DNA of 64,000 bases, taken from assembly GCA_015039365.1 (NCBI GenBank), contig WION01000101.1, positions 1 through 64,000 on the forward strand, read 5' to 3'. The position numbers were made by a program, and so were the translations under genes. The stretch is from Amanita rubescens. Lineage: Eukaryota; Basidiomycota; Agaricomycetes; Agaricales; Amanitaceae. Below, piece after piece: positions 11,682-22,538 of the stretch. Position 1 is the first letter of the stretch. Each line of letters begins with the position of its first letter. The notes beneath the pieces are model-generated. The model saw only the letters and a list, made by a program, of their open reading frames with translations. It was not told where the DNA came from and did no database searches.

Positions 11682-12161
11682 CTTGCGTTCGTGGCCGCTG
11701 CAGTGGTCCAAAGTCGCGCGTCCTGCCAATGATTATCTAATCAATCATCTCATCGCAAAACACGTGCTCCATCACAAGTTCTTCAGACACGTAAACTCGG
11801 TTTCTGAAACGCGTAGTATGCCTTTCAATTTTCGATGTCATTGGCTGAACGCAACCAAGTAATCCGATAGAAAGGTAAACCGTAAGCACTCTTCTTTCTG
11901 GTGAAGGGCAACACGTTTATAACAAGGGAAACAAATGTACACAAACGCTAAATATAACCTCTGCCGTTTTAACACCTGCGCCCATACCAGGACACAATTG
12001 CGCCGTTCGGCTATCCTCTCCACCACCAAATATCTAACGGTCGCGAACGCCAGCATTCCTCATATATCTCCTCCACCAATTTTCTGGAAACCACATTGGG
12101 TTAGCTGTGCAATACTCCGGGTCGAGAGGCCACGTGCCGCGAGCCCTCTGCACACTACAAA
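11682..12161. other. Shared upstream region of UBP14 (-) and F-box C (+)
   Basis: This divergent intergenic region should hold both promoters. From 11726 (CAATGATTATCTAATCAA) onward it is repeated at 13936-14440, so the duplicated F-box carries its upstream region with it. No TATA-like element stands out. Confidence 0.4.
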
Positions 12162-13511
12162 ATGAGTTCAGACGAAAAAACAATACCAACCGAAATTTTA
12201 AACCACATCTTTCACCTTCTTTGTGATGCACCTATCGCTCTCCATGATTTGAAGAACGAATCACACTTTCACGAGTTCCCATGGGCCGTTGGACAGGTTT
12301 GCAGGCACTGGAGAGCGGCATTTCTGTCCCGCACGCGTTTGTGGACCTCTTTTGCCCTAAAGCCCGGCAACTTTAACGCCGCTTACTTTGTTGAAATGAA
12401 CCGGCGCGCGGCCATATACCTCGAACGATCTGGACAGCAGCCTCTCGCGATAGTCGTGTCCATGCCGTGTTCAGGCACTCGAAAATTTCCTAAATCAGTT
12501 TGGAGAATGCTATTATCGTGCTTGAAACGATGGAAAAAGGCCGATTTGGTGCTGGGGAATGGAGCTGTGCAAGACGAACTCTTTAGATGCAGAGGGTACA
12601 TGTCGAGCCTAGCGTCCCTCAGGATGTTTATACCCGATTCCACAGCCCAGAAGAACTTTAACGCATTCGAAGTCGCACCGCACCTAACTGAACTTGATCT
12701 AGACCACCGCGGATCCACGGCAACATGGCAGTTCCCTTGGGCTCAATTGACAAAGCTCAAAATAACAGTGTTCTGCACAGAGTTCCACCACTCCTACAGC
12801 AATAATCTGTGGGGAGTTCTATTCCAGTTAGAAAATATTGAAGAGTTACACATCATCACAACCTTCGAGGACATAATACATGCTCCCCTTCCCATTATAC
12901 GCCTTCCTGGCCTTCGGCTTCTCGAAATCTCCTTACCCTTTGCCAAGATGCTCTCCTGGTTTACTGCGCCTTTACTGGAGCATCTCCACATACGGAGTAT
13001 CAAGAGTTCCACTTTTCTTCACTATAACGAGCCCTACGAGAGAGAACTAACGTCTTTAATCCAACGTTCATCTTGTCACATTCGCCGATTGGTACTCGAG
13101 AATTGTAGAACGGAGGAGATGCGCATAGTGATGAAAGTACTGCCGAGCGTCGAAGAGCTCTCCATTATTCACCTAAGTTCCTTCGATATAATCCAGGACG
13201 TTGCGAGACTTGATGGCTGCATCTATCTACCCAAATTGCAAGTACTGCAAGTGATGTTTAAAATTGTTCATGGGAAGAATGAAGTGACAACATTAGAGAA
13301 CACGACAGCAGTTTTCTCTCGTCTTTTGGAAGCGCGCGGGAAGGGATTATCCCTTACAAGCCACGGCATTGTGCCACTCGAGAAGTTTGTGCTCCGGTTG
13401 AACTCACTCTTCCAAACAAAGTGGCCTGACAAATTCTCGGAAGTGGTGCACGGTTGGCCGTCCTTTGCTCAAGTTTATGTCAACGGCTCACGATTGACTC
13501 TATCCCTTTGA
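12162..13511 (+). CDS. F-box protein, intronless, copy C
   Basis: A single 449-residue ORF. An F-box-like domain lies at residues about 7-60 (TIPTEILNHIF, WAVGQVCRHWRAAF, TRLWTSFAL), followed by a long Leu-rich repeat-like region (LTELDLDH, LTKLKI, LPGLRLLEI, LLEHLHI, RRLVLENC, LPSVEELSI, LPKLQVLQV). This is the usual plan of Agaricomycete F-box/LRR proteins that bring substrates to SCF ligases; the substrate is unknown. It is unrelated at sequence level to F-box copies A and B. The tandem copy at 14445 is very similar, and both frames are intact. Confidence 0.85.
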   Translation: MSSDEKTIPTEILNHIFHLLCDAPIALHDLKNESHFHEFPWAVGQVCRHWRAAFLSRTRLWTSFALKPGNFNAAYFVEMNRRAAIYLERSGQQPLAIVVSMPCSGTRKFPKSVWRMLLSCLKRWKKADLVLGNGAVQDELFRCRGYMSSLASLRMFIPDSTAQKNFNAFEVAPHLTELDLDHRGSTATWQFPWAQLTKLKITVFCTEFHHSYSNNLWGVLFQLENIEELHIITTFEDIIHAPLPIIRLPGLRLLEISLPFAKMLSWFTAPLLEHLHIRSIKSSTFLHYNEPYERELTSLIQRSSCHIRRLVLENCRTEEMRIVMKVLPSVEELSIIHLSSFDIIQDVARLDGCIYLPKLQVLQVMFKIVHGKNEVTTLENTTAVFSRLLEARGKGLSLTSHGIVPLEKFVLRLNSLFQTKWPDKFSEVVHGWPSFAQVYVNGSRLTLSL

Positions 13512-13639
13512 TTGTCATGTTATCCGAGTCCTGATTGTTGTAAGAATAGCGGATGCGATGCTTGTACATTTAGTTTAGAATTTTTTTCGTACAAAAATTT
13601 CAATATCAGAGTATCGGGATCAAAGCGAGCGAAAGGATA

Positions 13640-13910
13640 AAAAGGGCTGTTACCCGCGCTCGCAGCGCCCACTTCTGAACCGGTGATCCGCGACGCGATA
13701 CATAACCTAGAAGCGACGACCCTCTTCTTCCGCTCGCTAGCGCAATCGACAGAGGACTTTCTCAGAAAACGATTGACTGGGGCCGTCGTCGCTGTCCCAA
13801 GTTATTTTACCCCTTCAGCCCTTCTCCAAACCGCCGAAGACGCTTCGGTTCCAGTTTTGCAGCTGCTCTGACATGGTCACCCGAAAGGCCCAAACGACTC
13901 TCTGACAATT
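13640..13910 (+). pseudogene. Fragment of an Ssz1-type Hsp70 gene
   Basis: Translated in one frame this reads RDAIHNLEATTLFFRSL, STEDFLRKRLTGAVVAVPSYF, then TAEDASVPVLQLL and a stop at 13869-13871. It resembles the ATPase-domain segment of the ribosome-associated Hsp70 Ssz1 (DFLG-K-GAVVTVPA-F, AAEDAGV-VLQL). Only about 65 residues remain. The phosphate-binding loops and the rest of the ATPase are missing. It lies directly behind F-box copy C, and a partly complementary relic follows copy D. Confidence 0.6.
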
Positions 13911-14083
13911 CGGAATCGATGCAGGACGTGTCCAATGATTATCTAATCAACCATCTCATCGCAAACGCAGGCTGAGGTACTTCTGACACGTAAACTCGGT
14001 TTTGACTTTGAAAACGCGTAGTATGCCTTTCATTGTTTCAATATTGTCTGCACTAATCCTGACAAGCAGGCAGTCCACGTCGT

Positions 14084-14444
14084 TCAGAAAAGAAGATGGA
14101 TTAAATGGATCAATGGCAAAGATTCTGACGTCTCCGAGCCAAGTAATCCGATAGAAACGTAAACGCGTAAACTGTACTCTTCTTTCTGGTGAAGAAGGGC
14201 AACACGTTTATAACGAGGAAAATAAACGTACACAAACGCTAAATAAATATATAACCTCTGCCGTTTTAACACCTGCGCCCATACCAGGACACAATTGCGC
14301 CGTTCGGCTATCCTCTCCACTACCAAATACCTGCGAACGCCGACATTCCGCAGATATCTCCTCCATCTAGAAACCACGTTGGGTTAGCCGTGCAATACTC
14401 CGTGTCGAGAGGCCACGTGCCGCGAACTCTCTGCATACTACAAA
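14084..14444. other. Upstream region of F-box copy D
   Basis: This stretch duplicates 11840-12160, including the block ending CCACGTGCCGCGA before the start codon. It carries a few short insertions relative to unit 1, for example around 14050-14130. It contains no gene. Confidence 0.45.
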
Positions 14445-15791
14445 ATGGGTTCAGGCGAAATAACAATACCAACCGAAATTTTACATGACATCTTTCATCT
14501 TCTTTGCGATGGACCTATCGCTCTCCATGATTTGAAGAACGAATCACACTTCCACGAGTTCCCATGGGCCGTTGGACAGGTTTGCAGACATTGGAGAGGG
14601 GCATTTGTGTCCCACACGCATTTATGGACTTCTTTTGCCCTAAAGCCTGGCGACTTTAACGCCGCTTATTTTGTTGAAATGAACCGGCGCACGGCCATAT
14701 ACCTCGAACGATCTAGAGAGCAGCCTCTCACCATAGTCGTGTTCACGCCGTGTTCAGGCACTCAAAAATTTCCTAAATCAGTTTGGAGAATGCTATTATC
14801 GTGCTTGAAACGATGGAAAAAGGCTGATTTGGTGCTGGGGAATGGAGCTGCGCAAGACGAACTCTTCAGATGCAGAGGGTACATGTCGAGCCTCGAGTCC
14901 CTCAAAATGTCTATACCCAATTCCACAGCCCCGAAGAACTTTAACGCATTCGAGGTCACACCGTACCTAACTGAACTTGATCTCGCCCACAGCGGATACA
15001 CGACAACATGGCAGTTCCCTTGGTCACAATTGACGAAGCTCAAAATAACAGCGTCCTGCACAGAGTTCAGCCACTCCTACAGCAATAATCTGTGGGAAGT
15101 TCTATTCCAGTTAGAAAATATCGAAGAGTTACATATCCTCACAACCTTCAGACGCATAACGACGCCTTCCCCCTTTCCCATTATACGCCTTCCTGGCCTT
15201 CGGCTTCTCGAAATATCCTTAACCTCTGCCATGATGTTCTCCTGGTTCTCTGCGCCTTTACTGGAACATCTCCACATACAGAGTGCCGGTAGAGCCAGTT
15301 TTCTTCACCATGATCAGCACTACAAGAGAGAACTAACGTCTTTGATCCAACGTTCATCTTGTCGCATTCGCCGATTGGTACTCGAGAATTGTAGAACGGA
15401 GGAGATGCGCATAGTGATGAAAGTACTGCCGAGCGTCGAAGAGCTCTCCATTATTTACCTAAGTTCCGTTGCTATAATCCAGGACGTTACGGGACTTGAC
15501 GGCTACATCTATCTGCCCAAATTGCAAGTACTGCAAGTGACGTGTAAAATTCAGAAGAAAGCGGGGGCATTATTAGAGCACGCGACGACAGTGTTCTCTC
15601 GTCTTTTGGAAGCGCGCGGGAAGGGATTGTCCCTTGTAAGCCACGACATTGTGCCACTCGAGAAGTTTGTCCTCTGGTTGAACTTAAGCTTGCAAGGAAA
15701 GTGGCCTGACAAGGTCTTGGAAGTGGTGCACGGTTGGCCGCCCTTTGCTCAAGTTTATGTCAACGGCTCGGTGCTGACTCCATCCCCTTAA
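14445..15791 (+). CDS. F-box protein, intronless, copy D
   Basis: A 448-residue ORF and tandem paralogue of 12162-13511. It has the same F-box-like head (TIPTEILHDIF, WAVGQVCRHWRGAF, THLWTSFAL) and the same Leu-rich body (LTELDLAHS, LPGLRLLEI, RRLVLENC, LPSVEELSI). Differences cluster in the Leu-rich part (for example the segments at 15130-15310 and 15550-15600), as expected when substrate surfaces diverge. The last residues differ slightly (SPLTPSP-like versus LTLSL). No introns and no disabling changes are seen. Confidence 0.85.
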   Translation: MGSGEITIPTEILHDIFHLLCDGPIALHDLKNESHFHEFPWAVGQVCRHWRGAFVSHTHLWTSFALKPGDFNAAYFVEMNRRTAIYLERSREQPLTIVVFTPCSGTQKFPKSVWRMLLSCLKRWKKADLVLGNGAAQDELFRCRGYMSSLESLKMSIPNSTAPKNFNAFEVTPYLTELDLAHSGYTTTWQFPWSQLTKLKITASCTEFSHSYSNNLWEVLFQLENIEELHILTTFRRITTPSPFPIIRLPGLRLLEISLTSAMMFSWFSAPLLEHLHIQSAGRASFLHHDQHYKRELTSLIQRSSCRIRRLVLENCRTEEMRIVMKVLPSVEELSIIYLSSVAIIQDVTGLDGYIYLPKLQVLQVTCKIQKKAGALLEHATTVFSRLLEARGKGLSLVSHDIVPLEKFVLWLNLSLQGKWPDKVLEVVHGWPPFAQVYVNGSVLTPSP

Positions 15792-15957
15792 TCTATCCTG
15801 ATGAGAGCATAGCAGATCGATGCGAGAACTCGGGCTGCTTGTGCATAGGGTAAATTTACTAGTTTAGAATATTTTTGTACAAGAATTTATTTTCAATCTC
15901 AAAGCAAGAGACACGGTTATCCGCCCACGTGGCTGCGTCGTGGCATGCAAATTTTGA

Positions 15958-16480
15958 CCACCTAGTCCTTGCCAGTCGTCGGCATCAACTGAGCAACCCA
16001 TACGCCTCCATCACCGTCCATGTCGCAGAATGTATCGCAAATCAGGCGAAGCGACTGCATTTATTGGCCAGGAAATCGTGCGTGCGCCTCGTCATCTGCT
16101 CTCTTTTGACCTGGTACTAACGGAGAGATATGCGGGCAGTACATCGAAACCAGGCAAAACCCCATTTTGTGGAAAATGCTACAAACACGATACAAGGCTT
16201 CTGCGACTTGCTGGGAGCGTCGTATGCGGATTTACATCATCCATTTGCGGGTTCGCTTGTGCAACATCCGACGATCCTACTGTGCTCGTGTGGAAAGTTG
16301 AGGTGCTGCAGCCTGCGCCGTCGCCGCTACTGTGACGTCCAATCCATCCACAGCTCAAGCGCTCACGCCTCGCCTAACCCTTCGGCGGTCGCAACGCTCG
16401 CTTCTGAGCCGGTGACTGCGACGCGAAACATCACCCTCCTAGAAGCAACGACCCTCTTCTCTCAGTCCCACATTGTCGTC
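15958..16480 (+). pseudogene. Decayed N-terminal half of an Ssz1-type Hsp70 gene
   Basis: Pieces in different frames line up in Ssz1 order: VVGIN then NPYASITV and AECIANQ (15970-16050), GEATAFIGQE (16045), NQAKPHFVENATNTIQGF and LLGASYADL (16138-16230), SDDPTVLVWKVEVLQPAPSPL (16270-16332), and EPVTATRNITLLEATTLF (16409-16460). At least three frameshifts and an in-frame TGA after VVGIN break it. With the fragment at 13640 it shows that an SSZ1 copy was once downstream of the F-box gene and was split or lost during duplication. Identification rests on motif order rather than an alignment. Confidence 0.6.
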
Positions 16481-16927
16481 GGTCAGCAGCATATATATCC
16501 CCTTCCCTCCGATCACGTCCACCACAAATGCCGTTCAGCAGTTGCTGAAAATGCACAAAGCATGACAGGAACGAGGAAGTCGTGAAATTGGCACACTGGA
16601 TTGTTGTTGCAGCGGGAGCAGTCACGTCACCCGTTTCTTCTTCAGCTACAGAATAACATCAGGAAAAAGCCAAAGTGTTAATTAGATTTAATTGGACCCA
16701 ATTATATCTAATTACACGTAAATAGGAGTTCCTACATTAGAGAGAGTTAGATTAGCATTATCTTGCCCCAAATTAAAGGCTGCTTTAGTTAGAGACAATT
16801 AGACATAACTGGATACAATTTTTCGTATATTAAAGATAACCAGTTCAGAGATTAATACAATCAGAACATATTAGATATTATTAAAGAGTGTTTATGATAT
16901 GTCAGTTTACGAGGTTCCGAGGCCGTA
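16481..16927. other. AT-rich stretch without genes
   Basis: From 16660 to 16900 the sequence is AT-rich, with repeated TTAGA/ATTAGA words. It has no ORF of note. At 16915 the word TTCCGAGGCCGTAGTG begins, which recurs at 37003 inside block C. This may be a transposon end. Confidence 0.35.
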
Positions 16928-18200
16928 GTGAAACGTAGGTCTCGGTTTTATAATCTGAAACGACTCTCCATTCTTGTTCCCGTTAAACGCCGGCACATCC
17001 CGGATTATATAATCCACATACTAAAAATGAGCACTTCGTGTGAGTCCCCCCCCCCAATTCTGCACGGAATCTGTATCACTGATTCACTGTATCCACAGCG
17101 AGTTTGGCTGGCACAGCCTATACACGTTCCGCGTGGAATGTGGAATTCCAGCAGAATACGAGTGGAAAATCCGCACATCGGCATTTACCGAGCCACGACT
17201 ACACGCCTCTTTCCCACGCATCACAACGCTCCCCGACATCGTCATGCTCGCTCACCCATTGCCTCGCCCTCACAACACGTCCATTCCATCCTAAACCCAC
17301 GTCCGAAGAGCCCTGTACACCCTCAGTCCACCTCAAAGATCTCACGCCCCTCGATCCGCCGTACTTGCCAGCCAGCCACTTCCCTCAACCCCAGCACCAT
17401 CGGCCACCATCCCGTGCGTTCCGCAGGATGCGGTCACTCTACCGCATCATCCAAAGACTGTCATCGACACTTTCGTGCCCAGCAGAGAGCGAGGTTCAAC
17501 ACAGCGACAAAGTCCGATCCGACGTAGTCTATTACGACGTCCATGGCAGCTAGCATCCATCATGGCTCCCAGTACCGGGCGAGTCCCTCCACCTTGGCTA
17601 CAACACTGCGGTGCACCCCCTACGCTGGATTCAGTGCCGCATTTCGCATCCGACTAATCCCGCAACTCGTTCTTTCCGGTTTCAACACTAGCGCTCCCCC
17701 GATCGCATTCAAGTGAGATATCTTCATTATTTTTCTCGTATTCTGACCACACACGTAGCTATAACCGGTGCCCATCTCGAGAAATACAACCAACTGATCT
17801 GGACGCCGACACCAATGCGACCAATTGGACGATGTAGGTGCGGCTACCACCGCCCCAACACCATCTCGCGCTTCCAACTCTTGCGTTCCTTCGTACGCAG
17901 CCCAGCGCTGAACACCGTTCCCTCCCTGCAAACCTCAGCGTGCCACCAATGCAGTCCCAACCTCCCAGTATAGCAGGCGGCTCCCTCCGTGGCTACAACA
18001 CTGCAGTACACCCCCGCTATGCATCCCTTCACGCGCCATCGCTCCTGCAGCAGCATCAACAGTATCAGCCTCGTCATCATGTCGCACCCGTCCCTCAAGC
18101 ACCTCCGTCTTCCATTACTGCGCAACCCGCCAGCACCTCTCGTAACGAAGATCATCGCTTCTCTCGTCACTTCAGACACGTCCTAAATTATCAATCATGA
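16928..18200 (+). other. Pro/His/Ser-rich ORFs, gene status unclear
   Basis: Overlapping plus-strand ORFs at 16928-17527, 17104-17553, 17713-17973 and 17838-18200 are rich in Pro, Ser, His and Thr, with no recognised domain. Two related segments (about 17578-17625 and 17976-18020, both reading GYNTAVHP in one frame) suggest an internal duplication. Candidate GT-AG pairs exist, but none gives a unique model. Confidence 0.25.
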
Positions 18201-19032
18201 TTTGGTGATTTCTCCGCTCTCAGCTCTCTGCGTAATCCTTACGCCTATAACAGGTCACCAAGTCTCCCAAATAAGTCTCTGCTCTTAAGCCTTGATCCCG
18301 TTCGATTGTATGCCCTTCGACGATCTCCCTTCAACTCTCTTCTGGTCTTCCTCACCCATCAATATCACCTTTATCGACAAGCTGTGTGCAGACTTAACCG
18401 CCCGTTCTTGTCCATCTCTCATCTCTCGGCTTTACTGCGGGTACACGAAAACATGGTGATCCTCCTCCTTGGCTCTCTCGAGTGACCCCTCAACTCACCC
18501 TCTAGACTGGCTTTTCGCCATATCAATGCCTTCCCGCTACCCATCCAAAGAATTCGGACCAGGACTTTCCCACCATCATTGACACTTTCGTGCCTAAGCC
18601 TTAAGTACGTGATCTATCCCCTCCCTCGTCTGCTAGCAGCAAGCGGGATTTAACATCACCTCCCTACACATCAAATCAAAAGTTCTTGTTCAATGCATTC
18701 ATCGCTATGCGTTCTCAAGTTGTCCAGGTAAGTGGCATTCTCATTATGTTTGTTCTTTTCTCATGCATAACGGCCATAATTATCTAATTCGCTTGTTTTG
18801 GCACGATCTTTTTTATCAGCTGTGGTTCTCCCGCAAAATGTACGTTTCCAGAATTCTGTCAGAAGTTTTACAGTTATATACGGTGGCACCTAGGAAATAT
18901 CTCTACACCTTTTCACTCTGGACTCCAAGGGATTTGGGACCAAATGTGGACATGTGTTTGAAACCTGACCTTTGTATTTAGACAGTATTTTAAGATAAAT
19001 ATGTTTCTCATCTCCCTTGAAAGCCTGAGTCA
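18201..19032. other. No gene seen
   Basis: Pyrimidine-rich sequence on the plus strand with only short ORFs and no recognisable domain or repeat. Confidence 0.4.
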
Positions 19033-19203
19033 TGGTCAGAGCTAAAGCAATCAAAGCAACTTGGACAAATTCTAAAGCTCAAAAAGCCAGCAGACCCAAA
19101 GCTAAAGCTTAAAAAGTGGGCATGCCCAAAGCTAAAGCCCAGGAATGCTCTACTGGCAAAGCTGAAGCTGCCAAAGCAAAACCAGCTGTTTTCCTGATGT
19201 AAG
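19033..19203 (+). pseudogene. Lys/Ala-repeat peptide relic
   Basis: From ATG 19033 the frame reads MVRAKAIKATW, then KAQKASRPKAKA, a TAA stop, and on in the same frame KVGMPKAKAQE, GKAEAAKAKPAVFLM. The AAAGCTAAAGC DNA word recurs. Lys/Ala repeats of this kind occur in N-termini of basidiomycete transposon-associated proteins. Here the frame is stopped, and no partner domain follows. Confidence 0.3.
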
Positions 19204-19208
19204 AGAGG

Positions 19209-19240
19209 GGCCTCGGACCTGCCACTTGGTGGCCCACATC
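19209..19240. repeat. GGCCTCGG-type interspersed repeat, copy 1
   Basis: About 32 bp (GGCCTCGGACCTGCCACTTG and onward) recur with two mismatches at 37362-37393. The first 14 bases recur at 56519. This is possibly a terminus of a dispersed element. Confidence 0.6.
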
Positions 19241-19468
19241 TACAAGTATAGTGATTGATTGTTTTTTTAAAAACTTAGCTACGAGAGTGGGGGTTATATC
19301 AAGGCTAGTATGTACGAAGATATGGCAGGATATCATAGTTACGTGCCACCATTGTCAGTAGTCTCCATATTAAATACGTCCAAATATTCGGCACCTGATA
19401 GACGCAAGTGTCGGTTGCTGCTGTAGCTCGTGTATCAGCCAGAGCCTAAGTAGGGTGTATATTGCAAC

Positions 19469-20818
19469 TTACGAAACTGTACGGAACAGCCGACGAAGCA
19501 AGTGCTTGTAGCCATTCGGATTTATCTGGTTGATTTTATTCAATAGAGCCATATGACCTAGATAAATGTCAGTGTACACGTTCGCCTGAAAGTCATGGCT
19601 AATCCGTCGTCCGGTGCTCCATTCTTGGATTGCTGCATGCATCTGGAAACCTGTCAGACATATTCATCACTGATAATAGGACTTACAGTGGTAGCCGCAA
19701 AAGCTACGAGCGACGGAGGAAGCTCCCCATCCTTAAAGTAATCCGGAAACTCCTCGGTAATGGAATTGCGCGGATCGTCAAACAGGCGCTGTCTGATGAC
19801 TTCGATGATTGCCGGGTGCTCAAACGGCTTGTGACCAATTGCAAGACGCTGCATCAACGTGAGCAACGGCAAAAGAAAGTTGTTAGGAGCACATACCCTC
19901 GATGATAATGGATATATATATTTATTCTGCTTAAGAAGGTCAGCCACCACATCTGCGCAGTCTTCTCCGAGGTCGTATGACTTCTTGACTGTTTGTACAC
20001 ATGCTGATTTAAAGCCACCACGGTAGAGGCTGATCCGGGCATCTGGCTAGTTCATTGTTTAGTAAATAGCTAATGGTCTAGATAGTAGAACATACCAAAC
20101 GACCAATCCTATTGACAAAGGTAGGGTCAAGGGAGATTCTCTGCCGAATGACTTGATAGCGGTCTTTCAGTGGTCCTCGAGCACAGTCCATGAATTCTTT
20201 AGATGCTTCAGCAAGCGCATCGCGGTTCCAGATGGCGCGCGTGAGGAGCGAAGGGAAAGAGTCTTGAAACAACACCCAAGATATGATTTTGTGGATAGCG
20301 GATCATATGATGACAACTAGTTCAGGTTTTTGTAGCCGGATCCCGATGCCACCTGTTCTGCCGAGCACAAGGCATGCATATTCGGGCCAGACGCTACTTG
20401 CCGTGGCCGTGGTTGTAGAGGTAGCTGGGGATATCATAGACTCCTTTGTTTGCCGCACCGGGGGCATCTTGAATAGAGGGCGCGGTTTGGGGACTGTTGA
20501 AGTTTTAGAAGAGTCTTTGTCAGCACAACTATCAGCATCATCATCTACTACGTGCACAACGCGTTGGCGAACTACAACTGCAACCGTTCTTTGGGCAGTA
20601 TCTGCGCTCACGCTGGCCATAGCAGGTGAGATGTCAGAGTCCTTTTCCTTGGGAAAAATCGGACGCTTGACGTCGTCAGTGGCAAAAGACAACAAGATGA
20701 ATTGAAACTGTACCTCGGCAGTTAGCTTCTCAAGGGAAAGTGACTGTCTGAGTGACCGTCCTATGTCGGAGTTTAAAGATTTTAGTCGGAGTTTGATTGT
20801 ATTGGTGACCACTGGCAT
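19469..20818 (-). pseudogene. DUF6532-type protein, interrupted
   Basis: The minus-strand model starts at ATG 20818 with a Ser/Thr/Pro-rich head. Exons with good GT-AG ends follow at 20096-20302, 19897-20046, 19687-19848 and 19469-19642. The spliced core reads IWNRDALAEASKEF, RISLYRGGFKSACVQTVKKS, HKPFEHPAIIEVIRQRLF, DDP, SLVAFAATT, and MHAAIQEWSTGRR followed by YTDIYLGHM. This is the pattern of the fungal DUF6532 family, of unknown function and often expanded in Agaricomycetes. A TGA at 20303-20305 interrupts ELVVII/SAIHKIISW in frame. CGA would restore continuity of the family pattern, so a nonsense change is likely, though an unrecognised short intron is possible. Confidence 0.6.
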
Positions 20819-20977
20819 GCTTCATGACAATCACTCATCTTTTATAAAGTTCACTTAGCCTCAGAACTTAACACCCCATCTGGTACTTGCCAAGTGGGTA
20901 TGATAACCATGGGTGCTGGGCAACATTTCAATTGACAGGTACAGGTGGTATGTGGGCAGTTTTGGATTGTGAGGAGC

Positions 20978-21160
20978 ACATTGGGGGAGTACCCCAGTTT
21001 CCTGGCGTCCACCAGGGTACATCGGGGGAGTACCCCAGTGTCCTGGCGTCCACCAGGGTACATCGGGGGAGTACCCCAGTGTCCTGGCGTCCACCAGGGT
21101 ACATCGGGGGAGTACCCCAGTGTCCTGGCGTCCACCAGGGTACATCAGGGGAGTCCCCAA
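20978..21160. repeat. 41-bp tandem repeat, about 4.3 copies
   Basis: CCTGGCGTCCACCAGGGTAC followed by ATCGGGGGAGTACCCCAGTGT repeats at 21001, 21042, 21083 and 21124, with a partial unit before. Copies are nearly identical. Each unit has inner complementary words (GGGGAGTACCCC). All frames stay open because the unit has no stop, so the ORFs here are not evidence of a gene. An inverted related copy occurs at 30325-30360. Confidence 0.95.
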
Positions 21161-21416
21161 CGGCGAGCATTGGGGAGGCAAACACATAAGTATATTCAAT
21201 GGTATCTAGGTACTATTTATACTTAGTCTGGAAATTAAGTACTTTAGTGATGTAATAGGAACGAGGTGAACATGAGGATATCCTCGAGGTGGTCACGGAG
21301 TCGTTTGATCCGCCCAGAATTCCAACACACCCCCACAAATGACAAAGTGATATGGAATTAATGAAAGTAAAGAAAAAGAATAGAAAAGGGATAAGAAAAA
21401 GCGCACCCCCATAAGC

Positions 21417-22287
21417 CTAGAACGATACATCCTCCCGATCATCATCTTCAGCTAAGTTTGCATTGATCGGTGATGCAGGGTTAGCGGCGGAGTTTGCCAG
21501 AGCACGGGATGGGCAGTTTGCCTGATAGTGCCCCTTGTTGCCACACATAAAACATGTAATGTGCGCAAGTCTCGGCACAGGTGTGATGGCAGCAAAGGCT
21601 TCATTTGGATGCCCATTTGTGGTTTCCAATGATGGGAAAGTGCGAGGGGTCAATGATGGGAGATTGCGAGGGTTCAATTAGGAGTCAATAGGTACATGTG
21701 TTGCCTTTGATACTCCTTGTTGAGGCGCATGATCAGATGGTATTCAGGGTGTATTCCAAATTGGTAAGGGTATCTAGGGATATGAGAAAATGATTGTATG
21801 AATGTGGAAGTCCTGCTGTGATGGCCAGGATTATGTCATCATTAGAAACTTTAACTTTTGCTTCTTCAAGTAGGAAGGCAACATAGCGGACACAGGCTAT
21901 GTCAAAGGCGGTCATGGTTTCGGTTTTCTCGAGGTGGAGACGATGGAAATGGCAACAGAGAGCGAGGACTGTCGAGTGGCCACAGGATACATGGGCATTT
22001 GTGAGCATCATCCAGATTTGGTAGGGGTCGGTATTTTGGCAATAGATCAATTGGATTTGGGAAGGTGAAACATGTAGGGTGATCTCGGCATGGGCCTCGG
22101 CCTGTTTCCTGTAACAGTGTAAAAGTCCCTGACCTTCTTTGTTCCTTCATTCCCCCCTGGGTGCCTCTCGGTACCATCAACGACTTCCAACAAACTCTTT
22201 CTGACTAGTAGAGCCTCCATATATATTTTCCATTCGAGGTATGTAATTGCCATCGGCGAGTTTCTCAAATTTTAACTTGGCAGGCAT
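21417..22287 (-). pseudogene. Copia-type gag relic with CCHC zinc knuckle
   Basis: From ATG 22287 (KLKFEKLADGNYIP) the minus strand gives, across frameshifts, WKIYMEALLVRKSLLEVVDG, RKQAEA, ITLHVSPSQ, then the gag core of 21733-22050 (AKVKVSNDDIILAITAGLP, YNHFLISLDTL). The zinc knuckle is CFMCGNKGHYQANC (CX2CX4HX4C) near 21520-21560, and the stop is at 21417. This is the Ty1/copia gag plan that packages element RNA. No protease, integrase or reverse transcriptase follows downstream, and no long terminal repeats are evident. It is a truncated, frameshifted insertion. Confidence 0.75.
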
Positions 22288-22538
22288 ATCGGCGGTGATG
22301 ATGGGAATCAATGGCTAAAAATAAACAGCAGTAATGGCAATGTGGAACGGCGACGATGATAGGATCAACGATGGTAACAGCAACATGTAACAGTGATGGC
22401 GATGGGATCAATGATCGATGAGTAGGGATTCAGCCCCCTGTGGCAGACGACGACGACAATGGCAACGGTAACTGATGATTACATCAGGAAAAATCTGATT
22501 TTACTTATCAGTATTTTGCACTTTTTTGGTCTTACAGT
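22288..22538. other. GATGG/CAACGG-rich sequence
   Basis: Imprecise short repeats of the type ATGGCAATG and CGATGATGG occur here. No gene is seen. Confidence 0.35.

Larger units (their letters stand above)
11726..16480. repeat. Tandem duplication of an F-box plus SSZ1-relic unit (about 2.2-2.3 kb)
   Basis: Unit 1 spans about 11726-13935 and unit 2 about 13936-16480. Each starts with CAATGATTATCTAATCAA/C, contains an upstream region, an intronless F-box gene, and then a relic of an Hsp70-type gene (GCGACGACCCTCTTCT at 13710 and a similar block at 16446). The F-box starts are 2283 bp apart. Confidence 0.8.

Noticed and set aside
20851..21226. Several 85-112 codon ORFs over the 41-bp repeat
   Set aside because: The 41-bp unit lacks stop words and its length rotates the frame, so open frames on both strands follow automatically.
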